64,000 bases of DNA from Amphibalanus amphitrite (lineage: Eukaryota > Arthropoda > Thecostraca > Balanomorpha > Balanidae), in contig NW_024882995.1 in assembly GCF_019059575.1 (NCBI RefSeq), forward strand, positions 88,765 through 152,764, read 5' to 3'. The notes beneath the pieces were generated by a model. It did not search any database, was not told where the DNA came from, and saw only the letters and a program-made list of their open reading frames with translations. Position numbers and translations under genes: made by a program. Shown piece after piece: positions 33,062-45,000 of this stretch (its first letter is position 1; each line of letters starts with the position of its first letter).

Positions 33062-36000
33062 CTGCGGGGGGTAGAGGGAGGTACGTCAGAGACGAGCGAC
33101 ACAATACGGAGCAGCGGATACACTGGCGAATTCTGGGACCAACGTCATCCTGATTATGTGAGCCAGTATGATGGAAACAGTGCCGATAAATCATAAATCA
33201 TAACTATGCCGATAAATCATACGAAGCAAAGTTTCCGTCCCAAAGGATGATCCATTTACTCACAGACTGAGTGCACACAAATACCTCAAAGTATGCTCTT
33301 ACGGACACATGATCACCATCTGGGCCAGTGAATTAGTTACCTGTGACTCGGGGCTGGAGTCGCCGTCGCCGTGCTCCAGGGATCCGGAGCCGGCCAGCGG
33401 AGCGGTGACCAGCTCCTCCAGTGAGGCCAGGGAGCCGGCGGCGGCGGCGGCGGCGCCAGTGGCGCCCTCTGCGCTGCCGTACTCGGACGACTGAGCGGTG
33501 AGCCAGTCCGAGTCGGTGGACCGCCAGGAGGCTGACCGGTGCAGCGCACAGTCCGGCCCCTCCTGGGGGTCACAGAGCGGTCAGCGGGTCACAGGAAGGG
33601 TCACGGAGAGGAAGGGGGTCGGTGCAGCGCACAGTCCGGCCCCTCCTGAGGTCACAGAGCGGGGTCACAGGAAGGGTCACGGAGAGGAGGGGGAGACCGG
33701 TGCAGCGCACAGTCCGGCCCCTCCTGAGGTCACAGAGCGGGGTCAGAGGGTCACAGGGAGGGTCACGGGGAGGGTCGGAGGGAGGGCCCAAGGACAGGTC
33801 GGAGGGGAGGGGAGTCGGTGCAGCAGGGATTAGAGCAGGCTCTGAAGCCAGAGAAAGGGGTAAGATAAATAGAACGAGGGAAGGGGCCAGAGAAGAATGG
33901 AGGTGAACTTGGTTTGGGTGAGCAATCAAGTGATAGCACAAACAAGACCCGCACAAGTACCACCAAACACTTCGCAAATTAACAGGTAAGACAGTTGACA
34001 GCATCATTCCACCGCTAGAAACGACTGACGGAAAAGTACTGACAGACGACTACGAAAAGGCGACATTGTTAAACGACTACTTTGCCAGTCAGGCAAAGCT
34101 CGATATTCCAAATTCGCACACCGTACCAATGGACAACATAGGACACACGACGATTCCCACCCTCGGTACAATTGAGACAACTGAGAGAGAAGTCCTACGA
34201 ATCTTAAACTCCCTTGACTCTAATAAATCCACTGGCCCGGACAAAATCCCAGTAAAAATATTAAAATTATGTGCACTCATCATAGCAGGCCCACTTTCGA
34301 AATTGTTTAATAAGTCTCTCGCGTCTGGAATTTATCCTTCAACGTTTAAACAGGCCAATGTGAAACCCATATATAAAAATAATGGATCACCATCTGATTA
34401 TACCTGTTACCGACCCATCAGTCTTTTATCTTCCCTTTCAAAAGTTTTTGAAAAAATTGTCCACAAACGCATTTATGATCATTTAACAGAACACTTATTA
34501 TTGACTGACAAACAGAGTGGATACCGGAAAAAAGCACAGCACGGAACAACAATTACTTTATTTGACCCATAACATGCACAAATCACTCGACTCAGGCCAT
34601 GACTTCACAGTAATTTACCTGGACATATCAAAATATTTTGACAAGATCTGGCACCAAGGACTATTATACAAATGCAAACATGACTTTGGCATAACTGACT
34701 CACTGTTAAAATGGTTGACTTCCTACCTCAGTGACAGACGACAACGAGTGCAAATAAACAACACCTTTTCGAACCAACAAATTGTTAACGCTGGCTGTCC
34801 TCAAGGCTCTGTACTCGGACCTCTCTTAGCCTTAATGTATCTTAACGGAATTCAACAAAACATCGACAATGAAATTTTACTTTTCGCAGACGACACATCT
34901 CTTCACGCATCCCACTCAACGACAGACCTCCACGACGTAGAACTTTCACTTCAACGCGACCTTGACGAAATATATAAATATGGCAGAAAATGGGCAATTA
35001 CATTCAACACAACAAAGACAGTCCAGCAAACATTTTCACGTAGAAATAATTTCACAGCACCACGTCTCACATTTGGTAGGAATCCCATACCCATTCATGA
35101 AAACCACACTCATCTGGGATTAACATTCTCCAATGACCTACATTTTCACCATCACATCAACAAAATTTGTAAAAAGGTCAACCAATCACTAAGCCCACTA
35201 TATCCAATTGCACAGTACGTACCCAGGCCCATTCTCGACCAAATTTATAAGACGTATATCAGACCACACTTCGACTATTGCGACACAGTATACGACGGAC
35301 ATATCACGACACACGACGCCATGCGACTCGAGAGACTACAAAACAGAGCGGCAAGACTCGTGACAGCAACCTTATTTAGAACACCAACTGACAAGCTTTT
35401 ACTCGACTTAGGGTGGGATAGACTATCGACGAGAAGACGCATGCATAGAATAACACTTTATCACACATTCAACAGCCACGAAGAGTACACACCACAATAT
35501 ATTAAAAATACAATGCCTCACACACGCGCTGAAAACACCGGACGAGTCTTAAGGAATGCCAGTACACATACAACGACACCTAGCCGGACCACTTCGTACC
35601 ATAATTCATTTTTTCCATTAACGGCTAAACACTGGAATGATCTCCCCGAAACCATCCGATCCCTGCCACGAACATCCTTCAAAAAGACCATTTCTGAGCG
35701 GCTGGGGGTGACCAAGCCTCCAAAATTTTATGAAACTGGGTCTAAATTGGGAAATATTTTACACACAAGACTAAGAACCGGAATGAGTCACCTGAACTCT
35801 CATCTCTTCCAAATTCAAAAAAGTGAAACATCAATGTGTGCTTGTGGCTTTCCAAACGAGAACGTTCGGCATTATATCCTTGACTGTGCACTCTACGAAC
35901 CACTAAGGCTAGAAATGTTTCAAACTATTTCTTATCAAATAGGTATTGAGCTAAATGAAATTTCTCCTAAGCAAAAACTTGACTTTCTTATTCACGGTGA

Positions 36001-39000
36001 AACTCTGGACGATGAGAGCGGCTGCGCGGTCGCACATCTCTTTCAAAAATTCATTTTATCATCAAACCGGTTTACAGAACACTAAATTCAACACCAAGAT
36101 ACCACCTTGATCTAGGTTGTCAGGCTGCGGTTGGACGTGGCGCTCCGGACTGACCGTGCGGTGGCTCGCGCACACTGCTTTACTGCTCGGTGTCTGTCGT
36201 GGCGGCGACAGCCAACTCGTATGCTTTGAGTTTTGCCTATCAAATGTTTTCTGTATCTTAAGTTTAGGATCTCATCTGGTATGTTTTTGTCTGTTTGTTT
36301 GTATTTTCTTCTTCCAGAGTGATGCTCAAACTCAAGCGCTTTGCGCTTTTGCATCCCTCTGCTGCATTCTTCCGGAATCTTTCTGTCTTTGATAATAAAC
36401 ATTGTGTGTGTGTGTGTGTGTGTGTGTGATATGGGCAAGTCCAACCAAGGGTAAAGCTAGAAACTGAATGAAATAAGTTGGCCGGCATAAAGCGTCTCAT
36501 TCATGATGCTTCTCGACCGTAACAGAAGGCTGACAATTTCTAATGTAAACATCTTCCGGAGAGCCGGAAGAATCGGATGGTTTGGATCTGATTTCCCAAA
36601 GAAACAAACGTGGCCTCACCCGCCACAACATTCCACAAAAGAACACCATCACAGGTCCCATAAAAAGCAGCGCGGGCCGCGGGCCGCCTGGCGGAGCGTG
36701 CGGGGGGTTGTGGCTGGCAAGCGCTCTGGCACACCGGTGCTACCTCAGCTACCCAGCGAGGAGCTGAACCACTTCTTCGTCTCTGTCGGACCGCGAGTGG
36801 CCGCCGAGGTGGCGGACCGGGACCAGGGTGCTGCTCGATCCGTCGCGTGCCGTTTACCGCGTGTGGGGGCGTGTGGTTTTACTGTATCACCTATCGATAT
36901 TGACACTTTGACCAGCACGCTGCTCAGCATGCGCAACTCCCTGGGTTGCCGTCAGCCGCCGCTGCACTGGGACCCTCATCGGTCTCTCACAGGTACGACG
37001 TCGTGCCCCGGGGCATATTCGTCTCTCTTGTGACAGCCCTGGTTCTCTCGCAGGTTCGCTATTGCATATCAGTTTATGGCAACGGCTCAAAAAAGAACAC
37101 AGCTAGAATCCAAAAAATCCTTAACTTTGCAGCAAAAGTTATTTTCGGCCGGAGAAAATTTGACCATGCGAGTGACCTGCTGGAGAACCTGGGCTGGCTG
37201 GGGGCTCAGCAACTCGCTGAGTACAGTACGCTCTGCCTCACGCAGAAACTGCTCTCGAGTGGCGAGCCGGTCTCCCTCGCGGCCGTCCTCCGCTCGAACT
37301 CGGACGTACGTGAGCGCACGACCAGGCAGGACAGTCATCTCCATGTACCACGGTCAAGAACCGAGGCGGGGAAACGGCGTTTCTGTGCGAGAGCCCCGAG
37401 GCTTCACAACCAGCTGCCACCTGAGACCGTTTCCCTCAGAGGGAAACGCTTCCAACGAGCCCTGAAGCGACAGATGCGGAGCCGGACGCTGTCTTTAAAC
37501 TGAAGTAAGGTCGTCTGACTCAGTGTGTGTGCGTGTGTGTGTGTGACTTGGTATGTTTCGGTTGGATGACTAATTGTTTTGTACACATCTGGTATCTACC
37601 CTATTCTCTGACTCGGAGCTTGAAAAGCCACTGTTGCTGTGGAGTGCTCTTCAAAATAAATACAAATACAAATACAAATACAAATACAGTGATCCGGAGG
37701 CGCCGGAAGCGTGACTGCGATAGCACTTAACACAAACCCGGAGAGAAATGGGCAATATGCGATGAAATTTATAATGAAAAATGAAATGCAGCACAACACG
37801 AATCAATGGCACGGAACAGGCCAACACATAAAAAGAACGACGCAGGACGAGGTGACCGCAGAGCCCATATAGTCAATGATTGTGCTAATCCTTGGTACGC
37901 ATGATCTTGTCAGTTTAACAAGACGGTTCTCCCTCGATTCTTACCTCATCTCTGCCGGTGCCGGTGGCGGGCGCCCGCTCCTGAGCGCCCGCCGCGCCGC
38001 GCACCTGTCTGGACACGGGCGAGCTCTCCATGACGGGGCCGGAGTCGGGCGAGTCGCCGGCCGCCCGCCGCCACTGCCGACACTGCGCGTCCAGGCGCGC
38101 CCACAGGAACCCCACCTCGGAGAGTTTAGCGGAGATGGCCGCCCGGGCGCCGGCGTTGCGGTCCGACTCGCTGAAACACGACAGCGGGGCGCCCAAACGG
38201 TTACCGAACGGGACATGTTTAGGCGGCGGGTCTGCTAGGCATGCTGGGTCTGGTGTGATTGGGCGGGGGGGGGGGGGGGAGGCGGCCTGGTTGACCTGCG
38301 TAGGTCCGCATCCACCAGGCGAGAGGCGAGTCGTGTTTGACTCGGGCGTTACCATTCACCGGTTCCTGAAATGCTAGTAGTTATATGTGAGTACGAAGTC
38401 TACGCAGTTTGTCAATAGCCTAAGCAGAGCCGACAGACCCCTCGATCCCCTCGATAACTTGTTGGTAGCGATGAGAACAAAAAAAAAATCGGTCGTCGTG
38501 TTAAATTCACTGGACGGTAAATGTGGTCAGTTCACCAAGGAGAGACCGGTCACGCGAGGGAGCAGACCGACGTCGCCAGCTGTGATAATAGCTTCCGACT
38601 ATTGGAATCCTCAGTCGGCACTAAAGATTATCGGCTTAGCAGACTTATCTCACCGCTCAGCAGGATTCAACGCTCTGTGAGGCAATGCTTTTCAGTTTTC
38701 AACATTCAAAATATGCGTCGCTCAGGCGCTGAATCTCACCAAAAGGACATTTGACCGAGTCGGTTCTAAAACTGGCGAGTGCACTAACTCAAAGAGCGCG
38801 TCACGGTGAAATGAGCCGCTGTTTCCGGCGCCGCAGGGCACGCGGCCAGCACCCGATGACAACCGGGCGCTACGCGCGCTCTGACGGATCGGCTGGCGCT
38901 GCCAGCTGTCCCCGCAGTACCGCCCGGGGGGAGGGGGGGGGGGGCAGCAGACGGCCGGAGTAGCTCCGGCAGGCGCCGCAGGCAGGCGGTGCGCCAAATC

Positions 39001-42000
39001 GGCCGGCACGGCTGCCACGCCGCAGCGGCCACGGTCAGCTCAGAACGGCGCGGAACGGCACGGAGCACCGCGGCCCGATACGGACCCGTCACGGCACAGA
39101 CCGGCACGGAGCGACTGAGGAGCGGGCGCGGCGGCTGAGCCCGTCTCCCGGGCCGGCCACGGCTCGCCGACAGCCCACCCGTCGGCGCTCGCCGGCCCAT
39201 TGAGGGGTGCCAGGGCGGCGGCCGGCACCGTCCGCGGTCCGCTGCCGGGATTTATCGCCGGCCGGCCGCCGGGGGTCTGCTGCCGCCCGTCAGCCGGGGG
39301 TCTGTCGCCGGCCGGCCGCCGGAGGTCTTCGCCGGTCCGCCCCGAGTCGTTTGTCTCGTGACCCGGGCGGAGGAGGTGTGGGAGACAAATTGGACTTGGC
39401 ACTGGGCGTCACATAGTGTGACGCTATGGCCCTGCCACGGCTGTGGCCGAGCATGCCATGGTCAGGTGGCTGTGACTGTTCCATAATTCAGTGTCCAGGG
39501 CTTTTAGAGGGGACTTGTCTCTAATCCCCGCCATTCGGTTACAGCGCAGACCAGCCGCAAGAGATAGTATAAAAGTCATTCGTTTTGTCTTCAAATCATT
39601 AGTACGACCGGCTCATTGCGTTGCACTGAGTGATCCATTACCATTATACAGAGAACGCCAGCACTGGCCTATGTCGGATGGACAGAACGATCTGAATGTT
39701 TCACCTGTCAGTCGCCCCTCTGTAACCCAGACACGCACAGACCGCGCCGAACTTGGCCCAATACCTCCTGCCGTCCCTGAGGAGCCTGCTCCCTCCCCGC
39801 CCTCCGGCCATCCCTCACGGGCGACCCCCGGCCGTCAGAGGCGATCGGCGCGGGGCATACCGGCCCGGGTGACGGGGCGGCCGCTCGCCACGGCCGCGGC
39901 GCGGCGCGCACCAGGAACGTGGAGGTCGGTGTCGAGCCGCCGGCGGCTGCCAGCGCGGCCCGGGGAGCCGGGCGGCACAGTTTGGGACGGAGATCGTGCC
40001 GCCGCCCCGGTAAGGCAGCTATTCTCGGTGAGAGGGGAGGAGGGCGGGGTGACGACTGGTGAGAGTGGAAATGGGTCCGATGGATGTGGGCGGGTACTCG
40101 GGCGCGGAGATCCCTCAGATGTGCCGATCGGTCGCTGATGGAGACGACCTCACACCTGTTCGGCGACAGCGGATACGCCGCGAAGTGTGTCGGACATCAA
40201 AGGAAGCAGGTCAACGCAGCTGAGCGCGAAGGCAAGACTCAAGGGGGATCTGTCAAGATGCTCACCGCTTTTCACACGGCGGTCGGCGGGGATCCTAGGA
40301 CATGCGTGTTTGTAAGGAAATTTAACTTAACAGCACTGGTTTATTGGAAGTCACTGAGTAATGATATCATAATTTAAGTTTAGGCACAATCGAACTTATT
40401 TCGGTAATCAGATCGACGGTGAGTCCATATCGAGCTTTCGCGATCGTGAACAATGACCAAATAAAGATCGTGAGTACCGTGATACATGACATGATACCAT
40501 GATCCACACCTCAAACACCCTGATGAAGTCAACGTCATATTTAAATGTTCAGCTTAGAACAGCTACCCTCCGCTGTTCAGCTTAAACTTGAGGAAATGCA
40601 GAAAAAATGGAATGCCTATTTCAATTCCGACATGGCCTTCCACATGGGTATCCTCCCGGCCGCCCCCCCCCCCCCCCCACCTACCCACCCACACCCACAC
40701 ATCTGCACGCCCACTCCCCGACCTACCTGTGGTTGTGCGGAGTCCCGGCTCAGTCACACCGAACGCCGGCCACTCGTCACTCTGTACCCACTCTCCCTCA
40801 CTCGGCTGACCGGTGTGACCCGCGCCACTCGGCCTGTCCTCCCGCGGGTCGTCCGCCGGTCACCGTCCGCGCTCCGCCCGCCGCCCACTGGGTAGGTCGC
40901 TCGGTCCCGGCGGCAGCTGGCGGGGACGCTGCCAGTGCCGGCCGTCGCCTCACGTTTGGCACTGCGACCAGGTCGGCCGGGCGGCCGCCCCCGGCTGCTG
41001 CCCCGGCCCACAACTCGGAGCCGCCGGCGCCTACCGACGCACCGGGCCGGCCCCCGTCCAAATCACCGCCGCGGGGGAGGGCGGAGCCGGCGGCAGAGCG
41101 ACGGAGGAAGGTGGGCGGCACCCCGCGGCCCTCCCCCTAACCCCGCTCAGGTACCCCCGTTTGGAGCTGCGGAGCTAAACGCTAATGGTGGCGGTAGGAT
41201 GTTTACGTAAAGAGGGTGTTAATGGTTGTGTGTGGGCCAACCGCGGCGGCGGTGATTATATTCCGCATATCCGCTGCTGCCCACCTATTTGACACCGCGT
41301 AGTCGCACTCTGAGCGGCTCTGCCCACCTGGGTTTGACGTCGTCCTGGAGCCGCTCTCGGAGCAGCTTTCCCAGCCGGATGGTGCGGCCGACGTCTCGCA
41401 GCAGCGTCTCCCGCTCGCCCAGCTGACTGCCGACGGCGTCAGAGGAGGCCGATGACGGCGACGACCGCGGCGAGGAGGCGACCGACGAGGCGCGCGCCGG
41501 CCGCGGCGGCTCGCAGCACAGCTGCCGCAGTCGACGCAGTTGCTAGGGGGGAGGGGGGGGGGGGCGTGAAACGATACTGAATACGAAATACAGAGGGAAG
41601 CGAGGGAGAAACAGGAACACCATACACAGTACAGTTGGTACGATTGGGTGAAACCTCCATCTTCTTTCGGTGACACCCTCCGGCCGTCCTGTTATCACAC
41701 TGTGGTCGACCGTTCCCCACCCCCGGCCAGTAACACCTCCCAGCTGTTGGTGATCGGCTGTCCCACAACCCACTCTCCGGAGAGTGACTCCTCCCAGCCT
41801 ACGGCCGGAGACGGCGGCTCCCGGCCCAGGGACCCGAGGAGGAACTGACAGCCGTCGTCCCGCTCCCAGCCGTCCCAATGGACGGCCCCCGGTCAGTGGG
41901 ACGGGCCGCGGTCCCCGCCCGGCAGATCGCACCGGACCGGCCGTACCTCGTCGGCGGTGCGGTGGAACACGGCGGCCACTCGAAGGCGCGTGATGTGCTC

Positions 42001-45000
42001 CTGGGCGGCGGCCCTCAGCCGCGACCAGGCCTGCTCCAGACGGCCGCTCAGCTGCCCGGACACCTCGTCACCGCCCAGCCGGCCGGCCGCCGCGCACGAC
42101 TCCGCCCCGTACTCGTACGTGCGCTGGAAAAATCGAACAAATTATTCGTACTTCATAGTACTTGCAGTTAAATACAGCACTGAAGCATCAGTACCTTTAC
42201 TCAAATGTAACGCTAGGAGACGGAACAAATATTGAAGCACACCAAAAGTTGCAGTCACCCGCTGCCTGCGCCGGCCTCACCTTGGCCGTCTCCTCGAAGC
42301 TCTGGTGTTGTCGCTTCATCAGCTGTATCTCGGTATTGTCTCGACCCACCCGGGCGTGCTCTGAGCCGAGCAGGCGACTCAGGTCCGCCAGCCAGGAGAG
42401 CGCCTGGGGCGGAGGTTAGGGACGTCATATAACCGGCACACACCGGAAGAACGCCTGAGGCGGACTACAGGGGGTCATATTCATATAACCACACACAACC
42501 AGCTGTCACACAGTCATCACTCCATTCTGAGGTAACGATGATACCCTTCCTGTTAACGAGGTCACTGAAAGATCGGCGTGTAAGTCCAATATATCGTCCC
42601 GTCGGCCACCACACCACCCCAATAAATAGCCCGGTGGTCTCAGCAGCCTCTCCTCTGTGGGATGATGGAGCGGCCGTTCGCCGAGCAGCCGGTGACCGTC
42701 AAGGAGCGACTGCCCGCTGACAGACAGCTGTGTGTGTGTCTGTCTGTCGGTGCTGCCGCAGCGGGACAGACACGACCCACCGGTTACGGCTGCCGCTCAC
42801 ATACGGCGCATATGGTCCCGCACCGGCCCTGTAAACAGCCGCGGCCGACCCCGGCGCCCCCACTGACCTGCTCGGCCTGCGCCTGACACTGGCCCAGCTG
42901 CAGCGTCTGCTGGAGCCGCAGCCGGCTGATCTCCCACGTCTCCAGCACCGTCTGCACGTGCTGCTGCAGCCGCTGCGAGAGACGCGTCACGTGCGCCAGC
43001 TCCGAGCTGCCGGCGCACCAGCGACACGTGTCACGGGGACCGACAGGTGGCGGGCTCGGTTTGGATGGGATACAGGGTAGCAGCTGCTTACTTGGTTTTG
43101 GTCACACAATGAACACATGCAAATGATGTCAAAGCTGCTTATTCAAATTGTTCCTCTCAAAGAAGGACTGATTGAATGCGTACGCGGGTGATAACTGTTC
43201 GTATGTATGTATGTATGTATGTATGTATGTATGTATTTACGATCATGGGCGATCCACACATGGCGTGGCGATTACTGCCCACGTGTTCGATTACTGACCT
43301 GCAGTCGGGGGTGATGTCCTGGCCGTAAGATGGCGAGCGACAGGTCCACTCACTCACCTGTAGTCGGGGGTAATGTCCTGACCAGAGAATATCCGAGCGA
43401 TGAGCCCACTCACCTGTAGTCGGGGGGTGTCGTCCTGACCAGAGAATATCCGAGCGATGAGCCCACTCACCTGTAGTCGGGGGTGATGTCCTGACCGGCC
43501 GAGTTTTTCACCGGCAGTGTCAACATGTCCTGCAGCTTCTCACCCGTCCGGATCAGCTCGGCGTATATCCGCTCTACGCAGACAGACAATAAAGTGATTT
43601 TTACATCTCATATTTTCATAAAAACACCATGCAAGATTATATCCAACCGGTGTCTAAATGTAGTCAACTAGTTAACAAGGAGTGCGTTGCAGCTCAAAGA
43701 TAAGTCGCACTATAATATGCATATAAACGAGTAAACATGCCGCTGGTCATAAGAAGCGGCCTTATCCCCAACCAAGACTCGGGAGAGGACGGGGCCGATT
43801 CGGGGGCTATCACAGCGACACCTAGGTACACCGTTCGAGCTCCGTGTCGTCGACAGCGTGTCGGCAGTTTACCCGTGTCGTTCGCGACGGTCTGCATGCG
43901 CCGCAGCTTGTCGGCGAGCTGGTCGGGCTGCAGCGACTGGACGCCCTCATCGGCGGCCTCCAGCAGCACGTGGCACGTGTCAGACACCTGCCGGGAGGGA
44001 CACAGCACGTGACGCGTGTTAGATACCTGCCAGAGGGGCACAGCACGTAATACCTGTCCGGGGGACACGGACAGCCAGACGGATCACTGAACAGTCCTGG
44101 AGATGACGTATTGACAGCTGGAACAAAACTGTCAAACCAGCCCGTCGTCCAGCAACTACGAGGCTGTCAAACCAGTCAGTAGTCCGCGGCTACATCCTGA
44201 ACAACTTCGGACACGAGGAAAATATGAGGGGGGGGGGGCGGTGAGCAGCAGGTGTCCCTCCCCTCTCCTCCCCCGGCTGACCTGTTCCAGTAGACGGTAG
44301 AAGCGCGCGGCGGTGATGAGCAGGTCCATGGTACCCCTCCCTCCCCCTCCCCGGCTGACCTGTTCCAGTAGACGGTAGAAGCGGGCGGCGGTGATGAGAT
44401 GCCCCCTCCCCTCCCCCGTGGTACCCCGGCTGACCTGTTCCAGTAGACGGTAGAAGCGGGCGGCGGTGATGAGCAGGTGCCGCCGCCGCTCCAGCCGGCT
44501 GGCCAGCGCGCGGCACACGCTCTCCATGTAGCGCCGCTGGCCGGCCAGCGAGGCCGCCTCCTCGGCAGAGGCCGTCTCGGCCGAGCGGCCGTCGGCGGCC
44601 TCCTCCAGCAGCCGGCGCACCGCGGCAAACTCGGCGTACGTGTCCTAGGGCAGAGGTCAGCAGAGGTCAGATTGGGATAGGGGTCAGATATCGGCAGCAT
44701 AGAGGGGAGATTAGAGGTCAGAGGTCCCAATATAAGCCGGGTCAGGGCTGAACACTGGGCGTGGAGGGTGGTCAGGAGTCGGCAGAGGTTCAGGCAGATG
44801 AGAGTTTAGCATACAGGTCAACGAGGAAGTGCGATTGAAGCATGTTCCTAAGTAAAGATATAAAACAAAGTGGCCAGCTTCTCACCCTGCACTGCAGCTC
44901 TGCCTCGTCGTGGAGCTCGATGAGCCGCTCCGAGGAGGCCACGTCCCGACCAATCAGCGCCTGGGACGCCAGAAGCTCCTCCCCCGGGCCGAGCACCCAG

